NCBI GenBank assembly: GCA_051162045.1
Contig: JBISDI010000007.1
Direction: 5' to 3' (one strand)
DNA length: 64,000 bases
Source: Anaerozeibacter quisquiliarum
GTDB lineage: Bacteria > Bacillota > Clostridia > Christensenellales > Aristaeellaceae
The first letter of the stretch is position 1; the number at the start of each line of letters is the position of its first letter. Positions 25,084-31,895 of the stretch are shown one piece after another. The position numbers and the translations under genes were made by a program. The notes under the pieces are model-generated. The model was not told the origin of the DNA. It did not search any database and saw only the letters and a program-made list of their open reading frames with translations.

Positions 25084-25122
25084 GACTGCGTACATGACCC
25101 GAATCGGGTCATGTACGCAGTC
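25084..25122. repeat. Perfect 39-bp palindrome between prsA and dnaG
   Basis: Two 19-bp arms, GACTGCGTACATGACCCGA and its exact complement, flank a single A. There is no adjacent T-run, so it is not a standard terminator. It lies about 195 bp upstream of dnaG and 140 bp beyond the prsA stop, and could be a regulator operator or a repeat remnant. The 24890-25261 stretch has no gene; besides this palindrome it holds the prsA terminator and a TATATA-rich candidate -10 for dnaG near 25033. Confidence 0.8.
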
Positions 25123-25133
25123 CCTGAGGCGCC

Positions 25134-25168
25134 AAAAACCGCGCCCGCCGCACGTACGTGCGGCGGGC
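25134..25168 (-). terminator. Rho-independent terminator after the foldase gene
   Basis: A perfect 26-bp palindrome GCCCGCCGCACGT/ACGTGCGGCGGGC (25143-25168) is followed on the minus strand by GCGG and TTTTT (AAAAA at 25134-25138). Confidence 0.75.
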
Positions 25169-25261
25169 GGCTTTGGACGTTTGTTTATGATGTCGCAGGT
25201 GCGTTCCTTCTCATTCCCCTCCGAGGAGGGGTTGAGCCCCGTTCGGTCGTCCGTCTGCAAT

Positions 25262-26767
25262 CTACAATCTCTCGGGATACGTCTTAACCTCGGCCTCCGC
25301 CACCCACTTGGCGAGCGTCTCCTCGTAGTGGGCTTCCTTGGCGGCCGACAGCGCGATTTCTTCGATGGTGTCCTTCAATTGCTCCATCGGCACCGGGCCG
25401 GCCGGCACGTCGCGCAGGTAGCGCACGATGTGCACGCCCGACGAATCGGCGACCGGCTGCGAGATGTCGCCCGGCTTCTCGAGCGCCATCGCGGCCTGGA
25501 TGACCGGCTCCTCCCACATTTCCGATTGCGCGGACAGGTAGACGCCCTCCGTTTTTCCCGGCTCCGCGGTCATGGCGTAGTCCTCGCCGTATTCCTCGAT
25601 CAGCTGGTCGAAATCGGCCCCGGCGGCGATCTTTTGCATGATCTCGTCGACCTTCGGCTTCAGCGCCAAGGTGTACTCGGCCTTGAGCGCGTCGAGTTGG
25701 CGGGTCAGCTCCGCCTGCTGGGCCTTGAGCTCCGCTTCACTCAGCACCGGCGCGTCGCCTTCGCCCTCGAAGTCCTCGTCGGGCAGATCCGCCGGCTCGG
25801 GCTCGCCGACGATCGGCTCGGGGGTGGCTTCGGCGGCCGGTTCGGCCGTCGGTTCCGCGGCGCCGTCCGACTGCAGGTTGAGCTCGTCCCCGGTGTGCAC
25901 GTGTCCGTCGCCCTCGAAGTGCTCGAGTTCCTCCTCCGGCGGCAGGTCGCCCTCCTCCTGGCCGCCCTCGAGCTGGTACTGGATATCGTCGATCTCCGCC
26001 ATCAGGTCTCCGAGCTTCATCATTTGATCCTCGGTGAACGGCAGCAGGATCTGCTTGATGGCGCGGTAGCCCTCGGGAATCCAGGCCACCTTCTCGCCGC
26101 TGGCCACCGCGAACTCAAAGTCGTAGGGGCTGGCCGAGAAGGTCTCTTGGTTGGCGGCCACCATGTCGTCGTAGGCGGCCTTGATCTGCTCGGGCGTCGC
26201 GACCACGCCGCCCGTGACCTGCTCGTTGAGCTTCGACTGCCAGGCGCTCTCGATCGCGTACTCAATCTCGCCGTCCAGCGTGAAGTTCTGCTGGGCCAGG
26301 AAGTCGATCGCGGCCTGTCGCTTCTCCTCGTCGGTCTTGACGTCCTCAAAGTACGCCTTGTAGTAGCCGATCGCCTCTTCAAACGAGGCCGTGACCTCCC
26401 GCGTCAGCTCGGCCTTTTCCTCGTCGCTGAGCACGGTCAGCTTGAACTCGTCCGCCTTGGAGCGCTCAATGGCCTTCTCACACTCGATGTCGAGCAGATC
26501 CTGCTTGATCGACTTGATGGTCTCAGGGTCGGTGAGCTCGTCCCCGAAGCTCTGATAATACGCCACCACGTCGGCAAACCGTTCGTCGATCGTGGCCTTA
26601 AGCACCTGGCCGCCCTTGAATTCGGCGACCACCGCCTGTGGGTCGTTCGCATTCGCCGCCGTATTTGCCGGCTCCGCCGCCTTCTCCACCTTGACGACGC
26701 CGCAGCCGCTGAGCAGCAGCGCAAGCGCCAGCAAGAGCGCCAGCAACTTTCCCGTCTGTTTGTTCAT
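25262..26767 (-). CDS. PrsA/SurA-like lipoprotein peptidyl-prolyl isomerase with acidic insertion
   Basis: A 501-residue lipoprotein: the signal ends in the lipobox LLSGC, so it is anchored outside the membrane to help fold secreted proteins. Residues 45-220 form a SurA-N-like helical domain. A parvulin (PpiC) domain appears split: YRAIKQILLPF near 240 and, after about 120 residues rich in Glu/Asp/Pro/Ala (including HVHTGDEL), FDQLIEEYGED, GVYLSAQ, PGDISQPVADSSGVHIVRYL near 395-460. ATG 26767 follows AAGGAG. The insertion is unusual for PrsA and may be a flexible loop. Confidence 0.85.
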   Translation of the reverse strand: MNKQTGKLLALLLALALLLSGCGVVKVEKAAEPANTAANANDPQAVVAEFKGGQVLKATIDERFADVVAYYQSFGDELTDPETIKSIKQDLLDIECEKAIERSKADEFKLTVLSDEEKAELTREVTASFEEAIGYYKAYFEDVKTDEEKRQAAIDFLAQQNFTLDGEIEYAIESAWQSKLNEQVTGGVVATPEQIKAAYDDMVAANQETFSASPYDFEFAVASGEKVAWIPEGYRAIKQILLPFTEDQMMKLGDLMAEIDDIQYQLEGGQEEGDLPPEEELEHFEGDGHVHTGDELNLQSDGAAEPTAEPAAEATPEPIVGEPEPADLPDEDFEGEGDAPVLSEAELKAQQAELTRQLDALKAEYTLALKPKVDEIMQKIAAGADFDQLIEEYGEDYAMTAEPGKTEGVYLSAQSEMWEEPVIQAAMALEKPGDISQPVADSSGVHIVRYLRDVPAGPVPMEQLKDTIEEIALSAAKEAHYEETLAKWVAEAEVKTYPERL

Positions 26768-26830
26768 GAAGTCCGTTCTCCTTCCTCGTGTGCATCCACC
26801 GATGTGGATGCATCGTAACCCAAACCCATG

Positions 26831-27385
26831 TCAGTTTGCGAGCGAATCTGTGTCGAAGCCATGTCGGATGTGCTCCACAATCGCTTCGATCACCCGTCGG
26901 CTCGCCTCGCCCGGCACGCCGAGCGGGCAATCGCCGTAGGTCCACAGCACGTGCGCCTCCCGGGCGGACAGGCCGCCGAGCAGCCGTCTGACGCCCGACG
27001 TCCCGCCCAGCGATGCCACCAGCAGAGTGGGCGCGACCACCGCGAACAGGTTGCGCTCGGCCAGCCGCGCAAGCGCCCTCGCGCCGCGCTGCGCGCCCCG
27101 CTCGGGCGCGACCAGCGTGAGCGTCTCCGCCGGGTATTGCTCGGCCAGCAGCAGCGCCACCGCCGCGCCCGCGCCCAGCCCCACCACCGCCGCGCCGCCG
27201 CAGCGCTCGGCCAGGCGCACGTAGGCGTCCCGCGCCGCGTCCAGCGGCGCGCCGCGCCGCGGTTCGTCAAGCTCGCACAGCTGTGCGTCCCAGCCCCGAA
27301 AGCGCAGCGCCTCCACCAGCGGCTCGAGCAGCCGCGCCTCGGCTTGTCCGCCGCCGACCGCCAAACAGCCGCAGCCGTTCGCCAT
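26831..27385 (-). CDS. Alpha/beta-hydrolase-like protein lacking the catalytic serine
   Basis: A 184-residue protein with an alpha/beta-hydrolase-like layout: an N-terminal strand-loop, AAVVGLGAGAAVALLLAEQYPA where active enzymes have GxSxGG followed by ALxLAxxYP, and a strand APTLLVASLGGTSG where the acid residue normally lies. The nucleophile position is Gly and no Asp/His pair is evident, so catalysis is doubtful. Start ATG 27385 has only a weak GGTGG site. It lies between the foldase and hom genes on the same strand; function unknown. Confidence 0.65.
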   Translation of the reverse strand: MANGCGCLAVGGGQAEARLLEPLVEALRFRGWDAQLCELDEPRRGAPLDAARDAYVRLAERCGGAAVVGLGAGAAVALLLAEQYPAETLTLVAPERGAQRGARALARLAERNLFAVVAPTLLVASLGGTSGVRRLLGGLSAREAHVLWTYGDCPLGVPGEASRRVIEAIVEHIRHGFDTDSLAN

Positions 27386-27438
27386 ACCGCCACCCCCATA
27401 GACGCAACGCGGACGTGGCGCGTTGCAAGTGGTATAGC

Positions 27439-28650
27439 TTATTGGAGTACGATCAGCGGTATGCCCGCGCGCACGCCCTTCTCGCGGAGCGCGGCGACCC
27501 GCTTCATGCCCTCGGCCCGGGCGATGGGCTTCAGCAGCACCGCCGTCATGCCGTCGACTTGAACCGAGCGGAGGGCGGGCGGCAGTCCCTCGGGCAGCGC
27601 GCCCTCGATGCGCACCGCCAGCGCGACCGGTTTTTCGTCCGGCGAAACGAACGCCGGCACGCTGTCAAAGCGCTCGATCGAGGCGGCCGTGCAGCCCGAG
27701 CGCACCGCCTCGATCACGTCGCCGATCACGGCGCTGGCGGTGGGCAGCTTGCCCGCGCCGCGCCCGTGGAACGTGACGTCGCCCACGCAGTCGCCGGTCA
27801 CCGTCAGCGCGTTGAACACGCCCCGGACCGAAGCGAGCATATTGCCCTCCATGACGAGCGTGGGATGCACCCAGCCGGTCCAGCCCTCGCCCGCACGCTC
27901 CGCGTGGGCGATCAGCTTGACCGCGCCGTGCAGCGCCCGGGCGCAGACGAGGTCGCGCTCGGTCAGCCGCGCGATGCCCTCGGTGGGGATCAGCGCATCG
28001 TCCTTAAGCCGGCTGCCGAACACGGCGTTCGTCAGAATCGCGAGCTTGCGCCGCGCGTCGTAGCCCTCGACGTCGTCGGCGGGGTCGGCCTCGAGATAGC
28101 CGAGCGCCTTGGCCTCGCCGAGCGCCTCCGGGAAGCCCAGGCCGCTTAACTCCATGCGGGTGAGCAGGTAATTGGTGGAGCCGTTGACGATGCCCGACAG
28201 CTGCGAGACGCAGTTGCCCGCGAGACAGGTGTTCAGCGGGCGCAGCACCGGTACGCCGCCGCACACCGCGGCTTCGTACAGGTACCACGCGCCATGCTCG
28301 GCCGCGAGCCCCTTGAGCTCGTCGCCGTGCGCCGCCACGAGCGCCTTGTTCGAGGTGATAACGCTCACGCCCTTCTCGAGCGCGCGCCGGGTGCAGTCAT
28401 AGGCCACCCCCGTGCCGCCGATCGTCTCGACCAGCACGCGCACGTCGCCGTCTTCCAGCACCCGCTCGAAGTCGGACGTCAGCGCCACGCCCTCGGGCAC
28501 TTCCACCTTGCGCAGGTCCACCATGTACTTGAGCGCCACATCCCGACCGGCCGCGCGGGAAATCCCCCCGCGGTTCCTTGTCAACATCTGTGCAACGCCC
28601 GATCCTACCACCCCGCAGCCCGCAATCGCAACGCCTACCGCCCCTGCCAT
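27439..28650 (-). CDS. hom: Homoserine dehydrogenase
   Basis: Reduces aspartate semialdehyde to homoserine for threonine and methionine synthesis. The 403-residue protein has the NAD(P)-binding start VAIAGCGVVGSGVAQML, VETIGGTGVAYD, TSNKALVAAHG, the catalytic-domain signature GIVNGSTNYLLTRM and GYLEADPADDVEGYDARRKLAIL (split here), ending in a C-terminal ACT-like region (about 330-403). Start ATG 28650 overlaps the PfkB gene stop as ATGA. No other threonine gene is near, so its link to the rod operon is by transcription only. Confidence 0.95.
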   Translation of the reverse strand: MAGAVGVAIAGCGVVGSGVAQMLTRNRGGISRAAGRDVALKYMVDLRKVEVPEGVALTSDFERVLEDGDVRVLVETIGGTGVAYDCTRRALEKGVSVITSNKALVAAHGDELKGLAAEHGAWYLYEAAVCGGVPVLRPLNTCLAGNCVSQLSGIVNGSTNYLLTRMELSGLGFPEALGEAKALGYLEADPADDVEGYDARRKLAILTNAVFGSRLKDDALIPTEGIARLTERDLVCARALHGAVKLIAHAERAGEGWTGWVHPTLVMEGNMLASVRGVFNALTVTGDCVGDVTFHGRGAGKLPTASAVIGDVIEAVRSGCTAASIERFDSVPAFVSPDEKPVALAVRIEGALPEGLPPALRSVQVDGMTAVLLKPIARAEGMKRVAALREKGVRAGIPLIVLQ

Positions 28651-29585
28651 CACACCCGCACCCTCTCCACCGTAATTCTTTCGATTACCGCCTCGCATTT
28701 TGCCCGATCAGCCAGCCGCGTGCCCGCCTCGAGCACGCTGGCGGTGGCGCAGGCCGCGCCGCGCCGCAGCACCTCGTCCGTGGGCAGGCCCTCGGTGAGA
28801 CCCGACACCATGCCGGCCACCATCGAGTCGCCCGCGCCCACGGTGGACAGCGCCTTGACCCTCAACCCCGGCGCAAAGTACGCCGATTTTTCGTCGGCCA
28901 GCAACGCCCCCTCCGCGCCCAGCGAAACCGCCACCCGCGCGATCCCCCGATCGGCGAGCGCGCGCGCCGCGCGCGCCACCTCCGCGACGCTGCCGAGCGA
29001 ATGCCCTACCTCCATCTCAAGCTCCATCCGGTTGGGCTTGATTAGGTAGGGGCAGGCGGCGATGCCGGCCTTCAGCGCCTCGCCTTCGGCATCCAGCACA
29101 CACCGGCAACGCGCGCCCTTAAGCGAGCGGATGATGCCCGCATAGTAGCTCTTGGGGCAGCCGGGCGGCAGCGAACCGGTCAGCACCAGATAGTCGCTGT
29201 CCGTAGACGCCTGCAGGATCAGCCCGGTCATCTCCTTAAGCTGCCCGTCGGTCACCTTTTCACCCGATTCGTTGATCTCGGTCACCACGCCCTGCGCCGC
29301 GTCCAGCAGCTTGAGGTTGGTGCGTATGCTGCCGGGGAGCCACAGACACTTGGATTCGACGCCGTGCCTGCGCAGCTTGTCCTCAAACAACCGCCCGTTA
29401 TTCTTGCGCAGCAGCGCGACGCAGCGCGCCCTGAGACCCAATCCCGCCGCCACCACCGCCACGTTGACCGCCTTGCCGCCCGCGTCCGTGCGCGAACCCG
29501 CCACGCGGTTCATCGAGCCGTACTGAAACCGCTCGACCACGAGGCCCCTATCCACGCTCAGGTTGATGCCCACTGTGGTGACCAT
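28650..29585 (-). CDS. PfkB family hexose kinase, 1-phosphofructokinase/tagatose-6-phosphate kinase type
   Basis: A 311-residue PfkB carbohydrate kinase phosphorylating a sugar phosphate with ATP. It starts TTVGINLSVDRGL, contains the GGKAVNVAVVAAGLG substrate-binding signature, VLTGSLPPGCP, IKPNRMELE and the C-terminal catalytic motif TVGAGDSMVAGMVSG. These are characteristic of FruK/LacC. ATG 29585 follows GGAGGG. It lies 38 bp after rodA and overlaps hom; no PTS gene is nearby, so the substrate stays open. Confidence 0.9.
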   Translation of the reverse strand: MVTTVGINLSVDRGLVVERFQYGSMNRVAGSRTDAGGKAVNVAVVAAGLGLRARCVALLRKNNGRLFEDKLRRHGVESKCLWLPGSIRTNLKLLDAAQGVVTEINESGEKVTDGQLKEMTGLILQASTDSDYLVLTGSLPPGCPKSYYAGIIRSLKGARCRCVLDAEGEALKAGIAACPYLIKPNRMELEMEVGHSLGSVAEVARAARALADRGIARVAVSLGAEGALLADEKSAYFAPGLRVKALSTVGAGDSMVAGMVSGLTEGLPTDEVLRRGAACATASVLEAGTRLADRAKCEAVIERITVERVRV

Positions 29586-29623
29586 GCCGTCCCTCCGTCC
29601 TTCCGGGCGGATCATATCCGCCC

Positions 29624-30919
29624 TTACAACTTCGCTACGCGCCGCTTTGCCTGCCCGCGCTTGCGCCGGTCTCTCGAGCGCATCGATATGCCCAGCACCA
29701 TGCCCATGCCGATCATGTTGGTCAGCAGGTTCGAGCCGCCGTAGCTGATGAAGGGCAGCGGAATGCCGGTGACCGGCAGCACGCCCACCACCATGCCCAC
29801 GTTTTCGACGATGTGGAACAGCAGCATCGCCATGACGCCGATGATGACGTAGTTGCCGAATGCGTCGGCGGCCTGCGACGACAGCACGATCAGCCGCAGG
29901 ATCAGCAGCGTGAACGCCAGCACGAGCACCCCCGCGCCCACGAACCCGAACGCCTCGCATACGATCGCAAAGATAAAGTCGGTGTAGTCGTCGGGGATAT
30001 AGTTAAGCGAGGCGATGCTGCCCTCGGAGAACAGGCCCTTGCCGAACAGCCCGCCGGAGCCCACCGCGATGCGCGCGTTGGCCATTTGCATGCCCGCGCC
30101 CGCAGTGTCGTGGGTGGGGTCGAGGAACACCAAAATGCGGTTCAGCCGAAAGCTGTTCTCCGCCATGTTCATCATATACCAGACCGGCACCAGCATCAAA
30201 ACCGCCAGCGCCAGCATGCCGATAATCAACTTGTAGCCGGTGCCGGACGCAAACAGCATGACGCCGAAGATCACGATGTACACCATCGCCGTGCCATAGT
30301 CGGGCTGCAGCACGATCAGGATCAGCGGCAGGCCCACATAGGCAAGCGTCGGCAGCAGCTCCCGCACGGTGGTGATGGGCTTCTGCCGCCCGGCGAACAG
30401 CTTCGCCAGCGATATGATGATGGCGAGCTTGCCGAACTCCGACGGCTGCATCGTACGGTTCATGTCGCTGCCCCAGCGGAACCAGCCGGCCATGCCGCCG
30501 CGCCCGCGTTCCATGAACAGCACCACCACGAGCATGAGGATGTTGCTCCAATATATCTTGTTGGCATGGCGCTCGAACAGCTCGTAGTCGAGAAACACCA
30601 TGAGCCCCATGAAGACCAGCCCCGCGCCGATCCACATCAGCTGGAGCCGCGCGTAGTAGGTGGGCTGGGTGCGCAGCAGTTCCAGAAAGCTCAACCGGCC
30701 CACGTTGCCCGAGATCAGCGGCGTAGCCGTGGCGCAGAAGATGGCCAGCACCCCGAACAGCGCGATCGACAGCACCAGCAGGAACAGGCCCCAATCGAAA
30801 TGATGCATCAGCGACGGGGTGAATTTGTTGCGCTCGATGAAACGCAGCGTGCGCTCATACTGACGGCGCATGGCCCCCGATGAAGCCGGGGACTTCGGCC
30901 TCTCAGCGGTTCTTTGCAT
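29624..30919 (-). CDS. rodA: SEDS family peptidoglycan glycosyltransferase RodA
   Basis: Polymerises glycan strands for side-wall growth together with PBP2. The 431-residue polytopic protein has about ten membrane segments and the SEDS motifs MQPSEFGKLAIIISLAK, LQPDYGTAMVY, ARIAVGSGGLFGKG, IPDDYTDFIFAIVCEAFGFVG (in part) and TGIPLPFISYGGSNLLTNM. A 45-residue basic N-terminal extension precedes the first membrane segment. ATG 30919 follows AAGGAGG. It lies 13 bp downstream of minD in the rod-shape operon. Confidence 0.94.
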   Translation of the reverse strand: MQRTAERPKSPASSGAMRRQYERTLRFIERNKFTPSLMHHFDWGLFLLVLSIALFGVLAIFCATATPLISGNVGRLSFLELLRTQPTYYARLQLMWIGAGLVFMGLMVFLDYELFERHANKIYWSNILMLVVVLFMERGRGGMAGWFRWGSDMNRTMQPSEFGKLAIIISLAKLFAGRQKPITTVRELLPTLAYVGLPLILIVLQPDYGTAMVYIVIFGVMLFASGTGYKLIIGMLALAVLMLVPVWYMMNMAENSFRLNRILVFLDPTHDTAGAGMQMANARIAVGSGGLFGKGLFSEGSIASLNYIPDDYTDFIFAIVCEAFGFVGAGVLVLAFTLLILRLIVLSSQAADAFGNYVIIGVMAMLLFHIVENVGMVVGVLPVTGIPLPFISYGGSNLLTNMIGMGMVLGISMRSRDRRKRGQAKRRVAKL

Positions 30920-30932
30920 GATTCCTCCTTGA

Positions 30933-31718
30933 TTATTGATCCTTCAGCGCGAGGTATAGCCGCTGAAGCAGCGTCGGCCGCACAACCGGTTCGAGGGCGA
31001 CCGCTTCGCCCAGCACCCTTCGCGCGATGAGATCCGCTGCCCGGCTTGCCGGCGGCAAGCCCGGATCGGCGTTCGTATGAACATCAAGCCTCCGCTTGAG
31101 GCGTGGCTCCTCGGGCACCAGCCCTATGATCGGCAGACGCAGCCGCTCCTCAAACGCGCGCGGGCCGACATCCGCATCCTCCATGTCGCGCGGCAGCATC
31201 CGGTTCAGGATCACGCCGTCCGCGCGCACGCCCCGGCGCTCGAGCAGCCCCACGACCCGCTCGGCGTCGCGCAGCGCGATCGGGTCGGGCGTGGCGACGA
31301 TCAGCGCGCGATCCGCGCAGCCGGCGGCGTTGTGGAACCCGCGCCCCACGCCCGCCGGGCTGTCGATCAGGATCATGTCGAACCGGTCGCGCAGCTGAAG
31401 CACCACCAGCTCCATCCCCCGCGGCGTCAGCGCGTCGCCCCCGCGCGTCTGAGCGGCGCTCAGCAGCCACAGATCCTCCATTTGCGGGGACTTGACCAGC
31501 GCCTGCCTGACCCGGCACATGCCCTCGGCCACGTCGGCCAGGTCGTACACCACCTTGTGCTCGAGCCCCAGCATCATGTCCAGGCTCCTGAGGCCCATGT
31601 CCATGTCGATCAGCACCGTGCGCCGCCTTCGCGCGGCCAGCGCACGGCCGAGCGCGGCCGCCAGCGTGGACTTGCCCACGCCGCCCTTGCCCGATGTGAT
31701 CAGGATCACTTCGCTCAT
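30933..31718 (-). CDS. minD: Septum-site determining ATPase MinD
   Basis: A 261-residue deviant-Walker ParA/MinD ATPase: SGKGGVGKSTLAAALG, the switch IDMDMGLRSLDMMLG, and DMILIDSPAGVGRGF. The end LLQRLYLALKDQ could be the amphipathic membrane-binding helix, though it is less basic than usual. MinD normally recruits MinC to block polar septation. Here neither minC nor minE nor divIVA is adjacent; a 177-bp hairpin-rich spacer sits where minC is found in related operons. ATG 31718 follows AGGAG. Confidence 0.9.
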   Translation of the reverse strand: MSEVILITSGKGGVGKSTLAAALGRALAARRRRTVLIDMDMGLRSLDMMLGLEHKVVYDLADVAEGMCRVRQALVKSPQMEDLWLLSAAQTRGGDALTPRGMELVVLQLRDRFDMILIDSPAGVGRGFHNAAGCADRALIVATPDPIALRDAERVVGLLERRGVRADGVILNRMLPRDMEDADVGPRAFEERLRLPIIGLVPEEPRLKRRLDVHTNADPGLPPASRAADLIARRVLGEAVALEPVVRPTLLQRLYLALKDQ

Positions 31719-31895
31719 CGTAACACTCCTACTTTGCAGGGCAATCGCCTGGGGGGAAAACCCCCGGGGGATTGCCGGGCCGGGGCCCTCCATGTCCAAT
31801 CATTTCCGCCGGCTTTGCCGGTGCGGATGGATTCCGGCAAAGGGCGGGCTTGGCCGCCCCGGCCCGGAACCGGTTCGCAGCCGGACCCGCGTGAC
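31719..31895 (-). other. Hairpin-rich spacer between mrdA and minD
   Basis: Contains a nested hairpin (31739-31776: GGCAATC with GATTGCC outside, GGGGG-AAAA-CCCCC inside) and CTTTGCCGG (31813-31821) with CCGGCAAAG (31834-31842). No ORF is seen. It occupies the place of minC in comparable operons. Confidence 0.55.
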
